A DNA stretch of 64,000 nucleotides from Zongyangia hominis (GCF_014385095.1 NZ_JACRTC010000004.1:62001-126000), one strand, 5' to 3'. Counted from the stretch's first letter, positions 43,592 through 52,001 are shown. The notes: generated by a model not told the origin, from the letters alone. Made by a program: numbers and translations.

Positions 43592-44038
43592 TCCCGGCGC
43601 GGAGTCCGTCCTGGCCCCAATGCCATCGCGCCCAGGTCACACCGACGGCTATCCGACGGCATCCTGCATGCTATCAAAAAAATGGTCCCCATTTTGTTTA
43701 ACTTGCCACTTGCGTTTTGAAAAACCGTACAACCTGTTTTCTTCCCTATTTCGACAGATTCCCTCTCGATCTTCTTTACTACCGCCTCCATTGGTACCCG
43801 TTGTCAATTTTCGGAGAAAATTCCCAGAGGACAGTTGAAAAATCTGTTAAATATGTGGAAAGTTTATTTTTTGTACTTTTGATTTGGAAAAAATCAAAAA
43901 GAAGCGGCAAAATTTTTTATTTGGCATGTTTGTGTAAACCTGCAAAAAAACCGGTTAGATTCTTATGCATTTGCGAGAATCCATCCAAATCTTCCGCCGA
44001 TCTTCCCTCACTCCTTGCATCTATCTACCAAGAGTGAT
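43592..44038. other. AT-rich non-coding stretch before nrdJ
   Basis: About 450 bp without a supported gene. It is clearly more AT-rich than its surroundings and has several short A and T runs. I looked for a cobalamin riboswitch because the next gene is B12-dependent and could not recognise the B12-box or its core. Confidence 0.5.
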
Positions 44039-44054
44039 ACATTATATAGTATGT
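44039..44054 (+). promoter_or_regulatory. NrdR-box-like sequence upstream of nrdJ
   Basis: ACATTATATAGTATGT resembles the NrdR box (roughly ACAcwATATwTwGTgT) that controls ribonucleotide reductase genes. It lies 66 bases before the start. I did not find the second box that usually sits three helical turns away, so this is tentative. Confidence 0.4.
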
Positions 44055-44119
44055 GAAAAACAAATACTTCAAGATCATGTAGTCCCAGGAAAAGTCTTGG
44101 CTGTTTCGGAGGTAATAAA

Positions 44120-46375
44120 ATGCAGATGAATAAAAATGGGCAGACGGTGCTGGAGCGCCGGTATCTCATCAAGGACGAACACGGGCAAAACATCGAGACG
44201 GTGGAGGGACTCTTCCGCCGGGTGGCTGACGCCATCGCGGGCGCCGACACGCTCTTTGACAAAAAGGCGGATGTGCGGGCGCTGTCCGATCAGTTCTACG
44301 ACCTGATGACCAACCTGGAATTTCTGCCCAACTCCCCGACCCTGATGAACGCGGGGCGGCCGCTGGGCCAGCTTTCGGCCTGCTTCGTGCTGCCCATTGA
44401 GGACAGCATGGAGGAAATCTTTGAGACGGTCAAAAACGCGGCCCTCATCCACAAGTCCGGCGGCGGCACGGGATTTAGCTTCTCCCGCCTGCGCTCGGCG
44501 GGCTCCACCGTCAAGACCACCGGCGGCGTGGCCAGCGGGCCGGTCAGCTTCATGCGGGTGTTCAACATGGCCACGGAAGCGGTCAAGCAGGGCGGAACCC
44601 GCCGGGGCGCCAACATGGGCATTCTGCGGGTGGACCATCCCGACATCCTGGACTTTATCGACTGCAAAAAAAATAACGCCGACATCACCAATTTCAATAT
44701 TTCGGTGGGCATCACCGAAGACTTTATGAAGGCCGTGGAATTGGGGATCGACTACGATCTTGTCGATCCTCACACCAAAGAGGTGGTGGGCCAGCTTTCC
44801 GCCAAGGAGGTCTTCGACAAGATCGTGGAGGCGGCTTGGCGCAACGGGGAACCGGGCATCATCTTCCTCGACCGGCTCAACCGGGACAATGTGGTCCCCA
44901 GCCAGGGCGAAATCGAGAGCACCAACCCCTGCGGCGAGCAGCCGTTGCTTCCCTTTGAGTCCTGCAACCTGGGCTCCATCAACCTCTGTCAGATGCTCAA
45001 AGAAACGGACGGGGGCTGGGAGCTGGACTACGACAAGCTGGACCGGACCGTGGGCCTTGCCATCCATTTCTTAGACAATGTTATCGAAGTCAACAAATAT
45101 CCTCTGCCCATCATCGACGAGGTGACCAAGTCCACCCGGAAAATCGGCTTGGGCGTCATGGGCTTTGCCGACATGCTGGCCCGTCTGGGCCTCTCCTACA
45201 ACTCCGACGAGGGGGTGGAAGTGGGCGAGAAGGTGATGGACTTCATCACCACCCGGGCCAAGGCGTACAGCCAGGAGCTAGCCAAGACGAGAGGAGCCTT
45301 CCCCCTCTTTGCCGAGAGCATCTTTAAAGACGAGGCGCCTTTGCGCAACGCCACCTGCACCACCATCGCCCCCACCGGCACCTTGTCCATCATCGCGGGC
45401 TGTTCCTCCGGTGTGGAGCCGGTTTTTGCCTATGTCTTTATCCGCAATGTCATGGACAACACCGAAATGATCGAAGTCAACCCCATCCTCCGGGAGACCC
45501 TGGAAAAACGGGGGCTTTACAGCGACGAGCTCATGCGCAAGATCGCCAAAGAGGGGACGCTGGCCCACATCGACGAGATTCCCGAGGACATCAAAAAAGT
45601 CTTTGTCTGCTCCCACGACATCTCCCCGACCTACCACGTCAAGATGCAGGCGGCTTTTCAGCGCCACACCGACAACGCCGTTTCCAAGACCGTCAACTTC
45701 ACCCACGACGCCACCACCCTGGACGTCCGGGAGGTGTATATGCTGGCCTACCGCCTCGACTGCAAGGGCGTGACCATCTACCGTGACGGCAGCCGGGACA
45801 GCCAGGTGCTCAACATCGGCTCCGTCAAAAAGGGCGAGGCCCCCGAAGCCGCCAACCTGGAAATTCCCACCCACATCCTGCCCCGTCCCCGGCCTGAAAT
45901 TACCAGCGGCATGACCGAACGGATGAAGATCGGCTGCGGCAACCTGTACGTCACCGTCAATTACGACGAAAACGGCATCTGCGAGGTCTTCACCTCCACC
46001 GGCAAGGCGGGGGGCTGTCCCTCCCAGTCCGAGGCCACGGCTAGACTCGTCTCCATCGCACTGCGTTCGGGCATCGATCTCGACGAGATCATCGACCAAC
46101 TCCGGGGGATTCGCTGCCCCTCCACCATCCGGCGTCAGGACGTCACCTGTACCTCCTGCCCCGACGCCATCGCCAAGGTCATCAAAAAGGTGGCGGATTT
46201 CCGGGACCTGCACAAGGATGAAGCTTGCCCCTTTTGTTCCGACACGGCCGCAGGGAAGCGGCCCGTCATCAGCCACCCCGGCGCCATGAAATACTGTCCC
46301 GAATGCGGCGCCGAGATGGAGCACGAGGGCGGCTGTGTCTCCTGCCGCAGCTGCGGCTACTCCAAATGCAACTAG
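44120..46375 (+). CDS. nrdJ: Adenosylcobalamin-dependent ribonucleotide reductase (class II)
   Basis: A 751-residue enzyme converting ribonucleotides to deoxyribonucleotides without oxygen. Motifs: LPNSPTLMNAG, LSACFVLPI (first active-site Cys), SGGGTGFSFSRLR, and the radical-site segment STNPCGEQPLLPFESCNLGS. ATCTTIAPTGTLSIIAGCSS is the phosphate loop. A C-terminal TSCxxC-type region follows, and a zinc ribbon with CPECGAEMEHEGGCVSC ends the chain near a SRSCGYSKCN-like tail. The length fits the clostridial NrdJ type. GGAGG stands 8-9 bases before ATG 44120. Confidence 0.95.
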   Translation: MQMNKNGQTVLERRYLIKDEHGQNIETVEGLFRRVADAIAGADTLFDKKADVRALSDQFYDLMTNLEFLPNSPTLMNAGRPLGQLSACFVLPIEDSMEEIFETVKNAALIHKSGGGTGFSFSRLRSAGSTVKTTGGVASGPVSFMRVFNMATEAVKQGGTRRGANMGILRVDHPDILDFIDCKKNNADITNFNISVGITEDFMKAVELGIDYDLVDPHTKEVVGQLSAKEVFDKIVEAAWRNGEPGIIFLDRLNRDNVVPSQGEIESTNPCGEQPLLPFESCNLGSINLCQMLKETDGGWELDYDKLDRTVGLAIHFLDNVIEVNKYPLPIIDEVTKSTRKIGLGVMGFADMLARLGLSYNSDEGVEVGEKVMDFITTRAKAYSQELAKTRGAFPLFAESIFKDEAPLRNATCTTIAPTGTLSIIAGCSSGVEPVFAYVFIRNVMDNTEMIEVNPILRETLEKRGLYSDELMRKIAKEGTLAHIDEIPEDIKKVFVCSHDISPTYHVKMQAAFQRHTDNAVSKTVNFTHDATTLDVREVYMLAYRLDCKGVTIYRDGSRDSQVLNIGSVKKGEAPEAANLEIPTHILPRPRPEITSGMTERMKIGCGNLYVTVNYDENGICEVFTSTGKAGGCPSQSEATARLVSIALRSGIDLDEIIDQLRGIRCPSTIRRQDVTCTSCPDAIAKVIKKVADFRDLHKDEACPFCSDTAAGKRPVISHPGAMKYCPECGAEMEHEGGCVSCRSCGYSKCN

Positions 46376-46377
46376 CG

Positions 46378-46544
46378 GGCAGTGCCCGCTTCCATACCGC
46401 GCCGTAGTCTCGTACAAAACTAAAGCGCGGGTGTCGCGGCTGTGCCACAAGCGAAACCCAGAGCGCGACACGCCCGCCGCAGGCGCGCGGGTGTCGCGGC
46501 TGTGCCGCAAGCGAAACCCAGAGGCCGATTTGCCACCCGCAGGC
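46378..46544. repeat. Two 60-bp tandem repeat units after nrdJ
   Basis: GCGCGGGTGTCGCGGCTGTG at 46425 recurs exactly 60 bases later at 46485, followed in both by CC.CAAGCGAAACCCAGAG. The preceding part (46378-46410) matches, inverted, the GCGCGGTATGG...GCGG.CACTG element at about 38971. Confidence 0.85.
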
Positions 46545-46576
46545 GCGGGGAACATCAAAAATGAGTGAGGTAGCCC

Positions 46577-47005
46577 ATGACGAAACAAGAGATGAAAATC
46601 AAAATGTACGCGTTCACCATCGACTGCCAGGACCCCTATGCGCTGGCAAAATTCTACGCGGCGCTGCTCGGCTGGGAAGTCCCATTCCATGATGGAGATT
46701 GGGCATGTGTGGGCGCGCCGGGAGCGGAGCAGGGGGCTTATCCCGGGATCATGTTGCAGCGAAACGAGGCCTATCAGCCGCCGGTGTGGCCGGAAACGCC
46801 TGCCGCGCAGCAGCAAATGGCGCATTTGGACTTTGCCGTCAATGATCTGGAAAAGGCGGTGGCGCATGCCATTGCCTGCGGGGCCACAATGGCAAAGGAG
46901 CAGTTTTCCGACGGCTGGCGGGTCATGATCGACCCGGCCGGGCACCCATTTTGCTTGTGCCTGATGAAAGAAATGATGGAAAGCCCTCATTTTGCGCTGT
47001 TATAA
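46577..47005 (+). CDS. VOC-superfamily (glyoxalase-like) protein
   Basis: A 142-residue protein with two beta-alpha-beta-beta-beta units. Unit 1 is MYAFTIDCQDPYALAKFYAA LLGWE-type; unit 2 contains MAHLDFAVNDLEKAVAHAIA and ends VMIDPAGHPFCLCLM. The His and Glu/Asp positions expected for a metal site are partly visible (HLDF, IDPAGHPF). Probably an enzyme or small-molecule binding protein; no substrate can be named. A second ATG (46592) is possible as start. Flanked upstream by repeats and downstream by a terminator. Confidence 0.88.
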   Translation: MTKQEMKIKMYAFTIDCQDPYALAKFYAALLGWEVPFHDGDWACVGAPGAEQGAYPGIMLQRNEAYQPPVWPETPAAQQQMAHLDFAVNDLEKAVAHAIACGATMAKEQFSDGWRVMIDPAGHPFCLCLMKEMMESPHFALL

Positions 47006-47111
47006 ATTAGCCGGGAAGGTTTGCCCGTGCTCCGGCACTACAAAAGCCGGCGGCAAGCGCGTCATGATGAACCGGCGCGCCGAGGCCAATGCACTTACTT
47101 TATCGCGAAAT

Positions 47112-47145
47112 AAAAAGGGACCGCTGTGAAAAGCGGTCCCTTTTT
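47112..47145. terminator. Bidirectional terminator
   Basis: AAAAAGGGACCGCT and AGCGGTCCCTTTTT form a perfect 14-bp stem between convergent genes. Confidence 0.93.
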
Positions 47146-47224
47146 CATGTTGCCGTCCACAACTCCATGCGATCCCTGTGCCGCCCAAAGTCTAGTGCTT
47201 GTCCTGCGCGAGCCGGATAGGCGC

Positions 47225-47530
47225 TCAATTTCTCAGATCCAGGTATTTGAGGACCCGATAGATTCTCTCCCGGCCGTTGCGGATAACCCGGCTGACGCTG
47301 GATTTGTTGATGCCCCGGTCCTGAGCGATCTGGGTCATGGTCTCCTTGCCGAAATAGAACCGGGTCATATATTCTAACTGCAGGGGGGTCAGCTCCTCTT
47401 TCATCACCCGATGCAAAATCTTTTTGGCCCGATAAAGCTGCCGGGCATTGTCTTCTCCTTTTTCCGCCGCAAATTGGTCGAAGCTCGCTTTGTCGTACAG
47501 ATGAAAGTCAAGACTGAGTTTGGAAGCCAT
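47225..47530 (-). CDS. Small sigma-region-4-like helix-turn-helix protein
   Basis: A 101-residue protein, start ATG 47530 with AGGAGG about 10 bases upstream. LTPLQLEYMTRFYFGKETMT then QIAQDRGINKSSVSRVIRNG is a sigma-70 region 4/LuxR-like helix-turn-helix. There is no region 2, so it is not a full sigma factor. Similar proteins occur in phage and mobile-element regulatory blocks. Its start overlaps the end of the upstream small gene by 23 bp. The pair is divergent from an XRE regulator. Confidence 0.8.
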   Translation of the reverse strand: MASKLSLDFHLYDKASFDQFAAEKGEDNARQLYRAKKILHRVMKEELTPLQLEYMTRFYFGKETMTQIAQDRGINKSSVSRVIRNGRERIYRVLKYLDLRN

Positions 47531-47738
47531 ATCCCTTGTCCTCCTGTTCATAGTTGGCCAAATAAAACGCGGTCTTTCTCAGCTCCAGCAGCTCCGCGTA
47601 CAGCGCCGCAATACGGCTCTCCAAGAGGATGCTCTCCTCTCCCAGCACATGCTTGCGCTGTTCCTTAAGAATGTATAAACGGTCCTCCACCCGTTCCGCC
47701 GTAGTCCGGTACTGCATCGACAACTCCTGCAAATCCAT
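47508..47738 (-). CDS. Small coiled-coil protein of unknown function
   Basis: A 76-residue protein from ATG 47738 (GGAGGTG 8 bases upstream). The sequence MQYRTTAERVEDRLYILKEQ and LESRIAALYAELLELRKTA predicts two long helices. Not recognised. Translationally overlapped with the helix-turn-helix gene, so probably a partner of it. Confidence 0.7.
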   Translation of the reverse strand: MDLQELSMQYRTTAERVEDRLYILKEQRKHVLGEESILLESRIAALYAELLELRKTAFYLANYEQEDKGYGFQTQS

Positions 47739-47759
47739 AAATAAGCACCTCCATATACA

Positions 47760-47956
47760 CATTTCGTGTAGATTGTGTTGTAAAAAATGAGCCTGTCCTC
47801 GTTCTCCCCACAGGCCATTTTCCCAATTTTATGCAACAATCACCGATCTTCTTCTCACATGTTTCATTGTATCACACAATATGAATTATATCAATATCCA
47901 AAACGTAAAAATAAGTTTCTATTTTTCTTGCATTGTCACACAAAATGTGGTATCCT
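47760..47956. promoter_or_regulatory. Divergent control region with repeated TCACACAAWATG sites
   Basis: TCACACAATATG (47872-47883) and TCACACAAAATG (47936-47947) are direct repeats; CATTTCGTGTAG (47760-47771) is a related inverted copy. The second site lies in the spacer of a likely XRE promoter (TTGCAT 47928-47933, TATCCT 47951-47956, 17-base spacing). The inverted copy lies just before the minus-strand genes. The sites probably bind the XRE protein. Confidence 0.55.
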
Positions 47957-48002
47957 AAGAAGGAATAGAAAGTATGTTCGTTTGGGAAAGGGAGTGTTCT
48001 GG

Positions 48003-48380
48003 ATGTTTGCGGATACCCTTCGGGCTTTGCGGCAGAATAAGGGGATGACCCAGGCACAGCTGGCCCGCCGGCTGGGGGTGAGCAGCAGCACCGTGGGCAT
48101 GTACGAGCAGGGAAGGCGGGTGCCACACAGCGAGATGTTGGGAAAAATCGCGTCCCTGTTTGGGGTCTCGGTGGACTATCTGCTGGGGGAGCATCCCATC
48201 TCCGGCACTATGGAGCTGCGAGATTTGGCTCCACAGGTGCGGCGGCTCCTGCTGCAAAACGAGGGCCTGATGTTTAACGGCACGCCGCTGAGCGCCGATG
48301 ACGTGGACAAACTTCTTGACGCGCTGATGATGGGCGCGGCCATTATTTTACAGCAGGATAAAAAGACAGCAGAGAATTGA
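48003..48380 (+). CDS. XRE-family regulator (ImmR-like)
   Basis: A 125-residue protein. The helix-turn-helix is in residues 5-60: LRALRQNKGMTQAQLARRLG then VSSSTVGMYEQGRRVPHSEM, ending VDYLLGEH. A short helical tail follows. AAAGGGAG precedes ATG 48003. Directly followed (27 bp) by an ImmA/IrrE peptidase gene, the arrangement of the ImmR-ImmA switch of ICEBs1, where the peptidase cleaves the repressor. Confidence 0.88.
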   Translation: MFADTLRALRQNKGMTQAQLARRLGVSSSTVGMYEQGRRVPHSEMLGKIASLFGVSVDYLLGEHPISGTMELRDLAPQVRRLLLQNEGLMFNGTPLSADDVDKLLDALMMGAAIILQQDKKTAEN

Positions 48381-48407
48381 CAAGCCTAGGGGAGGCAGAG
48401 TGACAAC

Positions 48408-48869
48408 ATGGATTATATCAGAACATTGGCGGCAGATCTCATTGCCGCTTTTTCTACCCGCGACCCTTTTGAACTTTGCGACGCGCTGGACATTTTGGTC
48501 CTCAAGGCGGACCTGCCCATCGGCATGAACGGCTTTTTCACCACCCTATTAGGCCATCGGGTCATCTACCTGGCGTTGGGGCTTCCCCGGGAGAGACAGC
48601 GCCAGATATGCGCCCATGAGTTGGGGCACGCCCTGCTCCATCAACAGATGAACCGCCTTTTTATGGAGAAGTCCACCCATCTGGCACAGGGGCGGTATGA
48701 AAGGGAGGCCGACCTCTTTGCCGCCTGTCTGCTCATCGACGACAATATGCTCAAAGAGGGGGAGGGCCGGACCATCGAGGAGCTTTCCTGCCTGGCCGGG
48801 GTGGACCGCCGTCTCATGGAACTGCGTTTCCCGGCCACCCCCGGCGCGGCACCTGCCGGTGCGGGATGA
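48408..48869 (+). CDS. ImmA/IrrE-type metallopeptidase
   Basis: A 153-residue protein. The zinc motif HELGHALLHQ (HExxH) lies at about residues 70-74 and the downstream Glu in YEREADLFAACLL supplies the third ligand. Such enzymes cleave the adjacent XRE repressor when triggered. The last residues GAAPAGAG and the stop are encoded by the first 23-bp repeat unit, so the native C-terminus has been overwritten by the array. Confidence 0.9.
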   Translation: MDYIRTLAADLIAAFSTRDPFELCDALDILVLKADLPIGMNGFFTTLLGHRVIYLALGLPRERQRQICAHELGHALLHQQMNRLFMEKSTHLAQGRYEREADLFAACLLIDDNMLKEGEGRTIEELSCLAGVDRRLMELRFPATPGAAPAGAG

Positions 48870-49110
48870 CGGCACCTGCCGGTGCGGGATGACGGCACCT
48901 GCCGGTGCGGGATGACGGCACCTACCGGTGCGGGATGGCGGCACCTACCGGTGCGGGATGACGGCACCTACCGGTGCGGGATGGCGGCACCTACCGGTGC
49001 GGGGATGACGCGCCCTCGGTTCCATTTGAACCACTATCCGCGTCACCCGCGCTTGGTTTCGTACGATGCCACAGCGCGACAACCCCCGCCGGCAGGCGGT
49101 TACAAAATTT
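48848..49110. repeat. Seven 23-bp tandem units leading into a 60-bp-family repeat
   Basis: GGCACCTRCCGGTGCGGGAT plus GRC repeats seven times from 48848 to 49009 (periods exactly 23; the last copy has one extra G). Copies 1-3 read CCTGCC and 4-7 CCTACC; GAC and GGC ends alternate later. It continues into CGCGCCCTCGG and TTTCGTACGATGCCACAGCG (about 49052), the larger intergenic repeat. There are no spacers, so it is not a CRISPR. Confidence 0.92.
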
Positions 49111-49171
49111 TCATGCAATGTTCTTTCGTATGTGGTATTCTGAGGCTAGATGCAGGAAGGGAGCTGGTTTC

Positions 49172-50482
49172 ATGAAAAAAGGGCTGGTGCTGGCGGGCGG
49201 CGGGTCCCGGGGCGCCTATCAAATTGGCGTCTGGCAGGCTTTAAGGGAGCTGGGCTTTGAAATTGAAGCGGTAGCGGGCACCTCGGTGGGCGCTCTCAAC
49301 GCCGCTATGATTGCCCAGGACGACTTCGACACGGCGTTATCCCTATGGGAGCAGCTAACCACCGAGGACATCCTGGAAGGCATCCCGGAGGCGGACCTGT
49401 CCACGCCGGAGGGTTGGCTCCAGGCGGCCCGTGGGTTCGTGGAAAATATCGGCAGCGCCTCCGCCGCGCCGCTCCATCATCTGGTCCGGCAGGTAGTGGA
49501 CGAAGAGAAGGTGCGGCAAAGCCCCATTGACTTTGGCATTGTCACCGTCCGTTTTCCCGACTTTAAGCCCATGGTCCTCACCAAAGAAAAGATGGAGCCG
49601 GGAAAACTCACGGATTACATCCTGGCCAGCGCCTCCTGCTTCCCGGCCATGAAGAGCTACCAGATTGGAAAGGAGCAGTTCATCGACGGGGGCTATTACA
49701 ACAACCTCCCCATCGAGATTGCTGTAAAGCAGGGGGCGGACGACATCATCGCCGTGGATTTGCAGGCCATCGGCCTCGTCCGGAGTGCCCATTATCCCAA
49801 GGTGCGCATCCGCACTTTGCGATGCCACTGGGATTTGGGGCCGGTGCTGGTCTTTGACCCGGCCGTCTCCCAGCACAACGTGCGTCTGGGCTACCTGGAC
49901 GGGCTGCGCCTGTTCGGGAAGGTGTCGGGTCGCTTTTACGCCTTTGTGCCGGGACAATTGCGCCGTGTTGCCGCGCTCCTCATGCCCTTCCTAGGGGAAA
50001 GCTGCGCCCGGTGTTCCTTTGGCCTTGTGGCCAGCCAGGGCCTCCCCATGGAAGAACAGGGCAAATTGCGCCTCCTTCAAACCCTGGGGCTTAAGGGGGA
50101 CCATCGGTACGAGCTGGACCGCTTTCTCATGCGTTGCGCGGAGACGGGCGGGGAGGCCCTGGGGCTCGATCCCTGCGCCCTTTACGACGCGGACGCCTTT
50201 GTAGACGCGGCCCTGGAGGCCTACCGGGCGCATATCCAGCACGCTGCCGATGATTTATCCGTCACCCGCGCCGACGCACTACTTGCCGCCGCGCTCCGGC
50301 TGTCCAAAAGCGGGCTTCCCGCGCTGTCGGCCTTTGCCGCCGACTGCCTCTGGGAGGTCTTCACCCACCGGACAAGGCCTCATTGCCTCTGGGTCCTGGC
50401 TGTCCACCACCCTGAAGCCTTTGTTGCGGGCATCTTTCTCCTCCTCTGCCGCCAGCTCCGGGAGCCCCGCCTCCTCGATTAA
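49172..50482 (+). CDS. Patatin-like phospholipase
   Basis: A 436-residue protein. The start ATG 49172 has AAGGGAG upstream and gives MKKGLVLAGGGSRGAYQIGV. The oxyanion loop is GGGSRG, the nucleophile Ser is in AGTSVGAL (GxSxG) and the Asp in FIDGGYYNN (DGG). The patatin domain spans about residues 3-200; the C-terminal 230 residues are helical and not recognised. No signal peptide, so probably a cytoplasmic lipid acyl hydrolase. Starts right after a repeat cluster. Confidence 0.93.
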   Translation: MKKGLVLAGGGSRGAYQIGVWQALRELGFEIEAVAGTSVGALNAAMIAQDDFDTALSLWEQLTTEDILEGIPEADLSTPEGWLQAARGFVENIGSASAAPLHHLVRQVVDEEKVRQSPIDFGIVTVRFPDFKPMVLTKEKMEPGKLTDYILASASCFPAMKSYQIGKEQFIDGGYYNNLPIEIAVKQGADDIIAVDLQAIGLVRSAHYPKVRIRTLRCHWDLGPVLVFDPAVSQHNVRLGYLDGLRLFGKVSGRFYAFVPGQLRRVAALLMPFLGESCARCSFGLVASQGLPMEEQGKLRLLQTLGLKGDHRYELDRFLMRCAETGGEALGLDPCALYDADAFVDAALEAYRAHIQHAADDLSVTRADALLAAALRLSKSGLPALSAFAADCLWEVFTHRTRPHCLWVLAVHHPEAFVAGIFLLLCRQLREPRLLD

Positions 50483-50564
50483 CGGGCCCGAAAAAGCGCC
50501 CCAAACTCCGTCTGGGACAGTCCAAACGCTTCGCAGGGGAGGGGGCGTTCCCTTCTCACTTTAC

Positions 50565-50600
50565 AAAAAACGCCCCGGCTTCTTTAGCCGGGGCGTTTTA
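50565..50600. terminator. Terminator shared by convergent genes
   Basis: ACGCCCCGGCT and AGCCGGGGCGT form a perfect stem with loop TCTTT, A run before and T run after. Lies between the patatin and YhfC genes. Confidence 0.9.
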
Positions 50601-51509
50601 TTATTCCTGAGAAGAATCGTCCCCTGCTGCGCCTGTGGGGACATAGGGACAAGGGGGGACATAGCCGGGAATGGGACCCCGAGGCATCTTTCCTGTGGTG
50701 TGGTCGTGGCCGTCCATTTGGAGGAAGGCCTTGTGGCTACGCCAGAGATACACGCCCGCCAGCACCGCCATGATGCCGATGAGTCCCTCCACCAGGTAAA
50801 CATTCCACCCAAAGCCGTTGAGCAGGATGACGGGCGGCGCGTCCACCAGGGTGTGGAGCAGGACCGCCAGCCCCAGCCAGAGCAGGTTCCGTTTGCGGAC
50901 GGCATAGAGCACCAGTACGGAAAACGCGATCTGGATGGTGATGACAAAGACGCGTTCCAGGCCGGCCAACAGCAGCTCACCAGGGCCCACCTGCACCATC
51001 TGCTGGAAGATAAGCTCCGCCGTACCCGGGTCCAGGGTCTTGGCATAGGCTTCATAGCCGCCGGTATTGATGAGAAACGCGAGGGTCAAGTTATTGATAT
51101 TGGTCATGCCGGTGAGCAAAACCGCCTCGATGCCGCCGTGGCCCACACCGAAAGCAAAGCCGTCCCACCAGGCGTTTTGCCGCTTAAGCAGCGCCTTATA
51201 GCCGATAAACCGGCCGACTTCTTCAAAGATGCCTGCCGTCAGCGCCAAAAACAGGGCATAGACCCAGATATTTTTGGCCATGGACTGAAACCAAGGTTGG
51301 GGGGCCAGCACATTCTGCAACAGCGGGATGCGCAGTATCATCTGAAAGACAAAGAACACCAGCATGCCGGTGAGTATCGGGCGCATGGTGGATTTTTTCT
51401 TGAGCACCAGCCAGATCATCAGCCCAATGGGCAATCCAAAGCAGACAAGGACATTGACAGCCATGGCGGCGATGGCCAGGGCGGATACCGTTCCTGTCAC
51501 GAGATTCAT
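50601..51509 (-). CDS. YhfC-family intramembrane metalloprotease
   Basis: A 302-residue polytopic protein with about eight helices. FEEVGRFIGYKALL (EExxR-type) and FGVGHGGIEAVLL with later AVLLHTLVDAPPV are the conserved glutamate/histidine motifs of the YhfC and CPBP-like proteases. A soluble His/Gly/Pro tail of about 45 residues follows. Substrate unknown. GGAGGAGG lies very near ATG 51509; a GTG three codons later is an alternative start. Confidence 0.88.
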   Translation of the reverse strand: MNLVTGTVSALAIAAMAVNVLVCFGLPIGLMIWLVLKKKSTMRPILTGMLVFFVFQMILRIPLLQNVLAPQPWFQSMAKNIWVYALFLALTAGIFEEVGRFIGYKALLKRQNAWWDGFAFGVGHGGIEAVLLTGMTNINNLTLAFLINTGGYEAYAKTLDPGTAELIFQQMVQVGPGELLLAGLERVFVITIQIAFSVLVLYAVRKRNLLWLGLAVLLHTLVDAPPVILLNGFGWNVYLVEGLIGIMAVLAGVYLWRSHKAFLQMDGHDHTTGKMPRGPIPGYVPPCPYVPTGAAGDDSSQE

Positions 51510-51635
51510 CCTCCTCCAATGAGATACTACGGCCCGGGGACACTGTCTCCGGGCCTATATCAAATCTTCCCCCATTGTACACCGGACAACCTCACAAATC
51601 AACCGAATCGGCATTAAGATCGCATTAAGATTCCG

Positions 51636-51755
51636 CGGCAGTGTCGCGCATAAACTTAAGAGCGCGTCTTCCCCGCCGGTAGGCGCGGGTCACTCGGCAG
51701 TGTCGGGAATAAAACGTAGGGCGCGTCTTCCCCGCCGGTAGGTGGGATGTCGCCG
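51636..51755. repeat. Two 59-bp repeat units, plus orientation of the intergenic family
   Basis: CGGCAGTGTCG begins units at 51636 and 51695 (59-base period). Each continues with AGCGCGTCTTCCCCGCCGGT (second copy GGCGCGTCTTCCCC...). The unit is the reverse complement, with few changes, of the unit at 37324-37384. It lies in the 492-bp gap 51510-52001 between divergent genes. Confidence 0.85.
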
Positions 51756-51928
51756 TCCCCGTCTTGCCGCATAATTCGTCTGCATGCTGGGTATCCTCAA
51801 AGACATAGGGCGCCTCTGATAAAAATGGGCTCCGGCCCAGGATTTGGTGTTTTGTCATCCCCTAGGGAGCCGCCGGGTTTTACCATACAAGCGAATATGA
51901 ATTTTTTATCAATATCTTTCTTTCCGCC

Positions 51929-51986
51929 TTGACAACAGCCGCTGTGAAGCCTATAATCCTATATCATAGTTAATTGATAGGAATTA
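51929..51986 (+). promoter_or_regulatory. cysK promoter with CymR-like operator
   Basis: TTGACA (51929-51934) and TATAAT (51952-51957) have 17-base spacing. The next bases, TAGTTAATTGATAGGAATTA (51967-51986), resemble the ATAGGAATT-type sites bound by the Rrf2-family cysteine regulator CymR. The promoter is near-consensus; the operator assignment is from memory of the motif. Confidence 0.65.
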
Positions 51987-52001
51987 GAACGGAGGAATAC
52001 A

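Noticed and set aside
43592..44119. Cobalamin riboswitch before nrdJ
   Set aside because: No B12-box-like or other core sequence could be read; left as a computation to run, not a feature.
45278..46990. 570-residue minus-strand frame over nrdJ
   Set aside because: Shadow of nrdJ in GC-rich DNA, His/Gly/Asp-rich, no domain.
48848..49009. CRISPR array
   Set aside because: Units of 23 bp are directly adjacent without unique spacers, and no cas gene is near.
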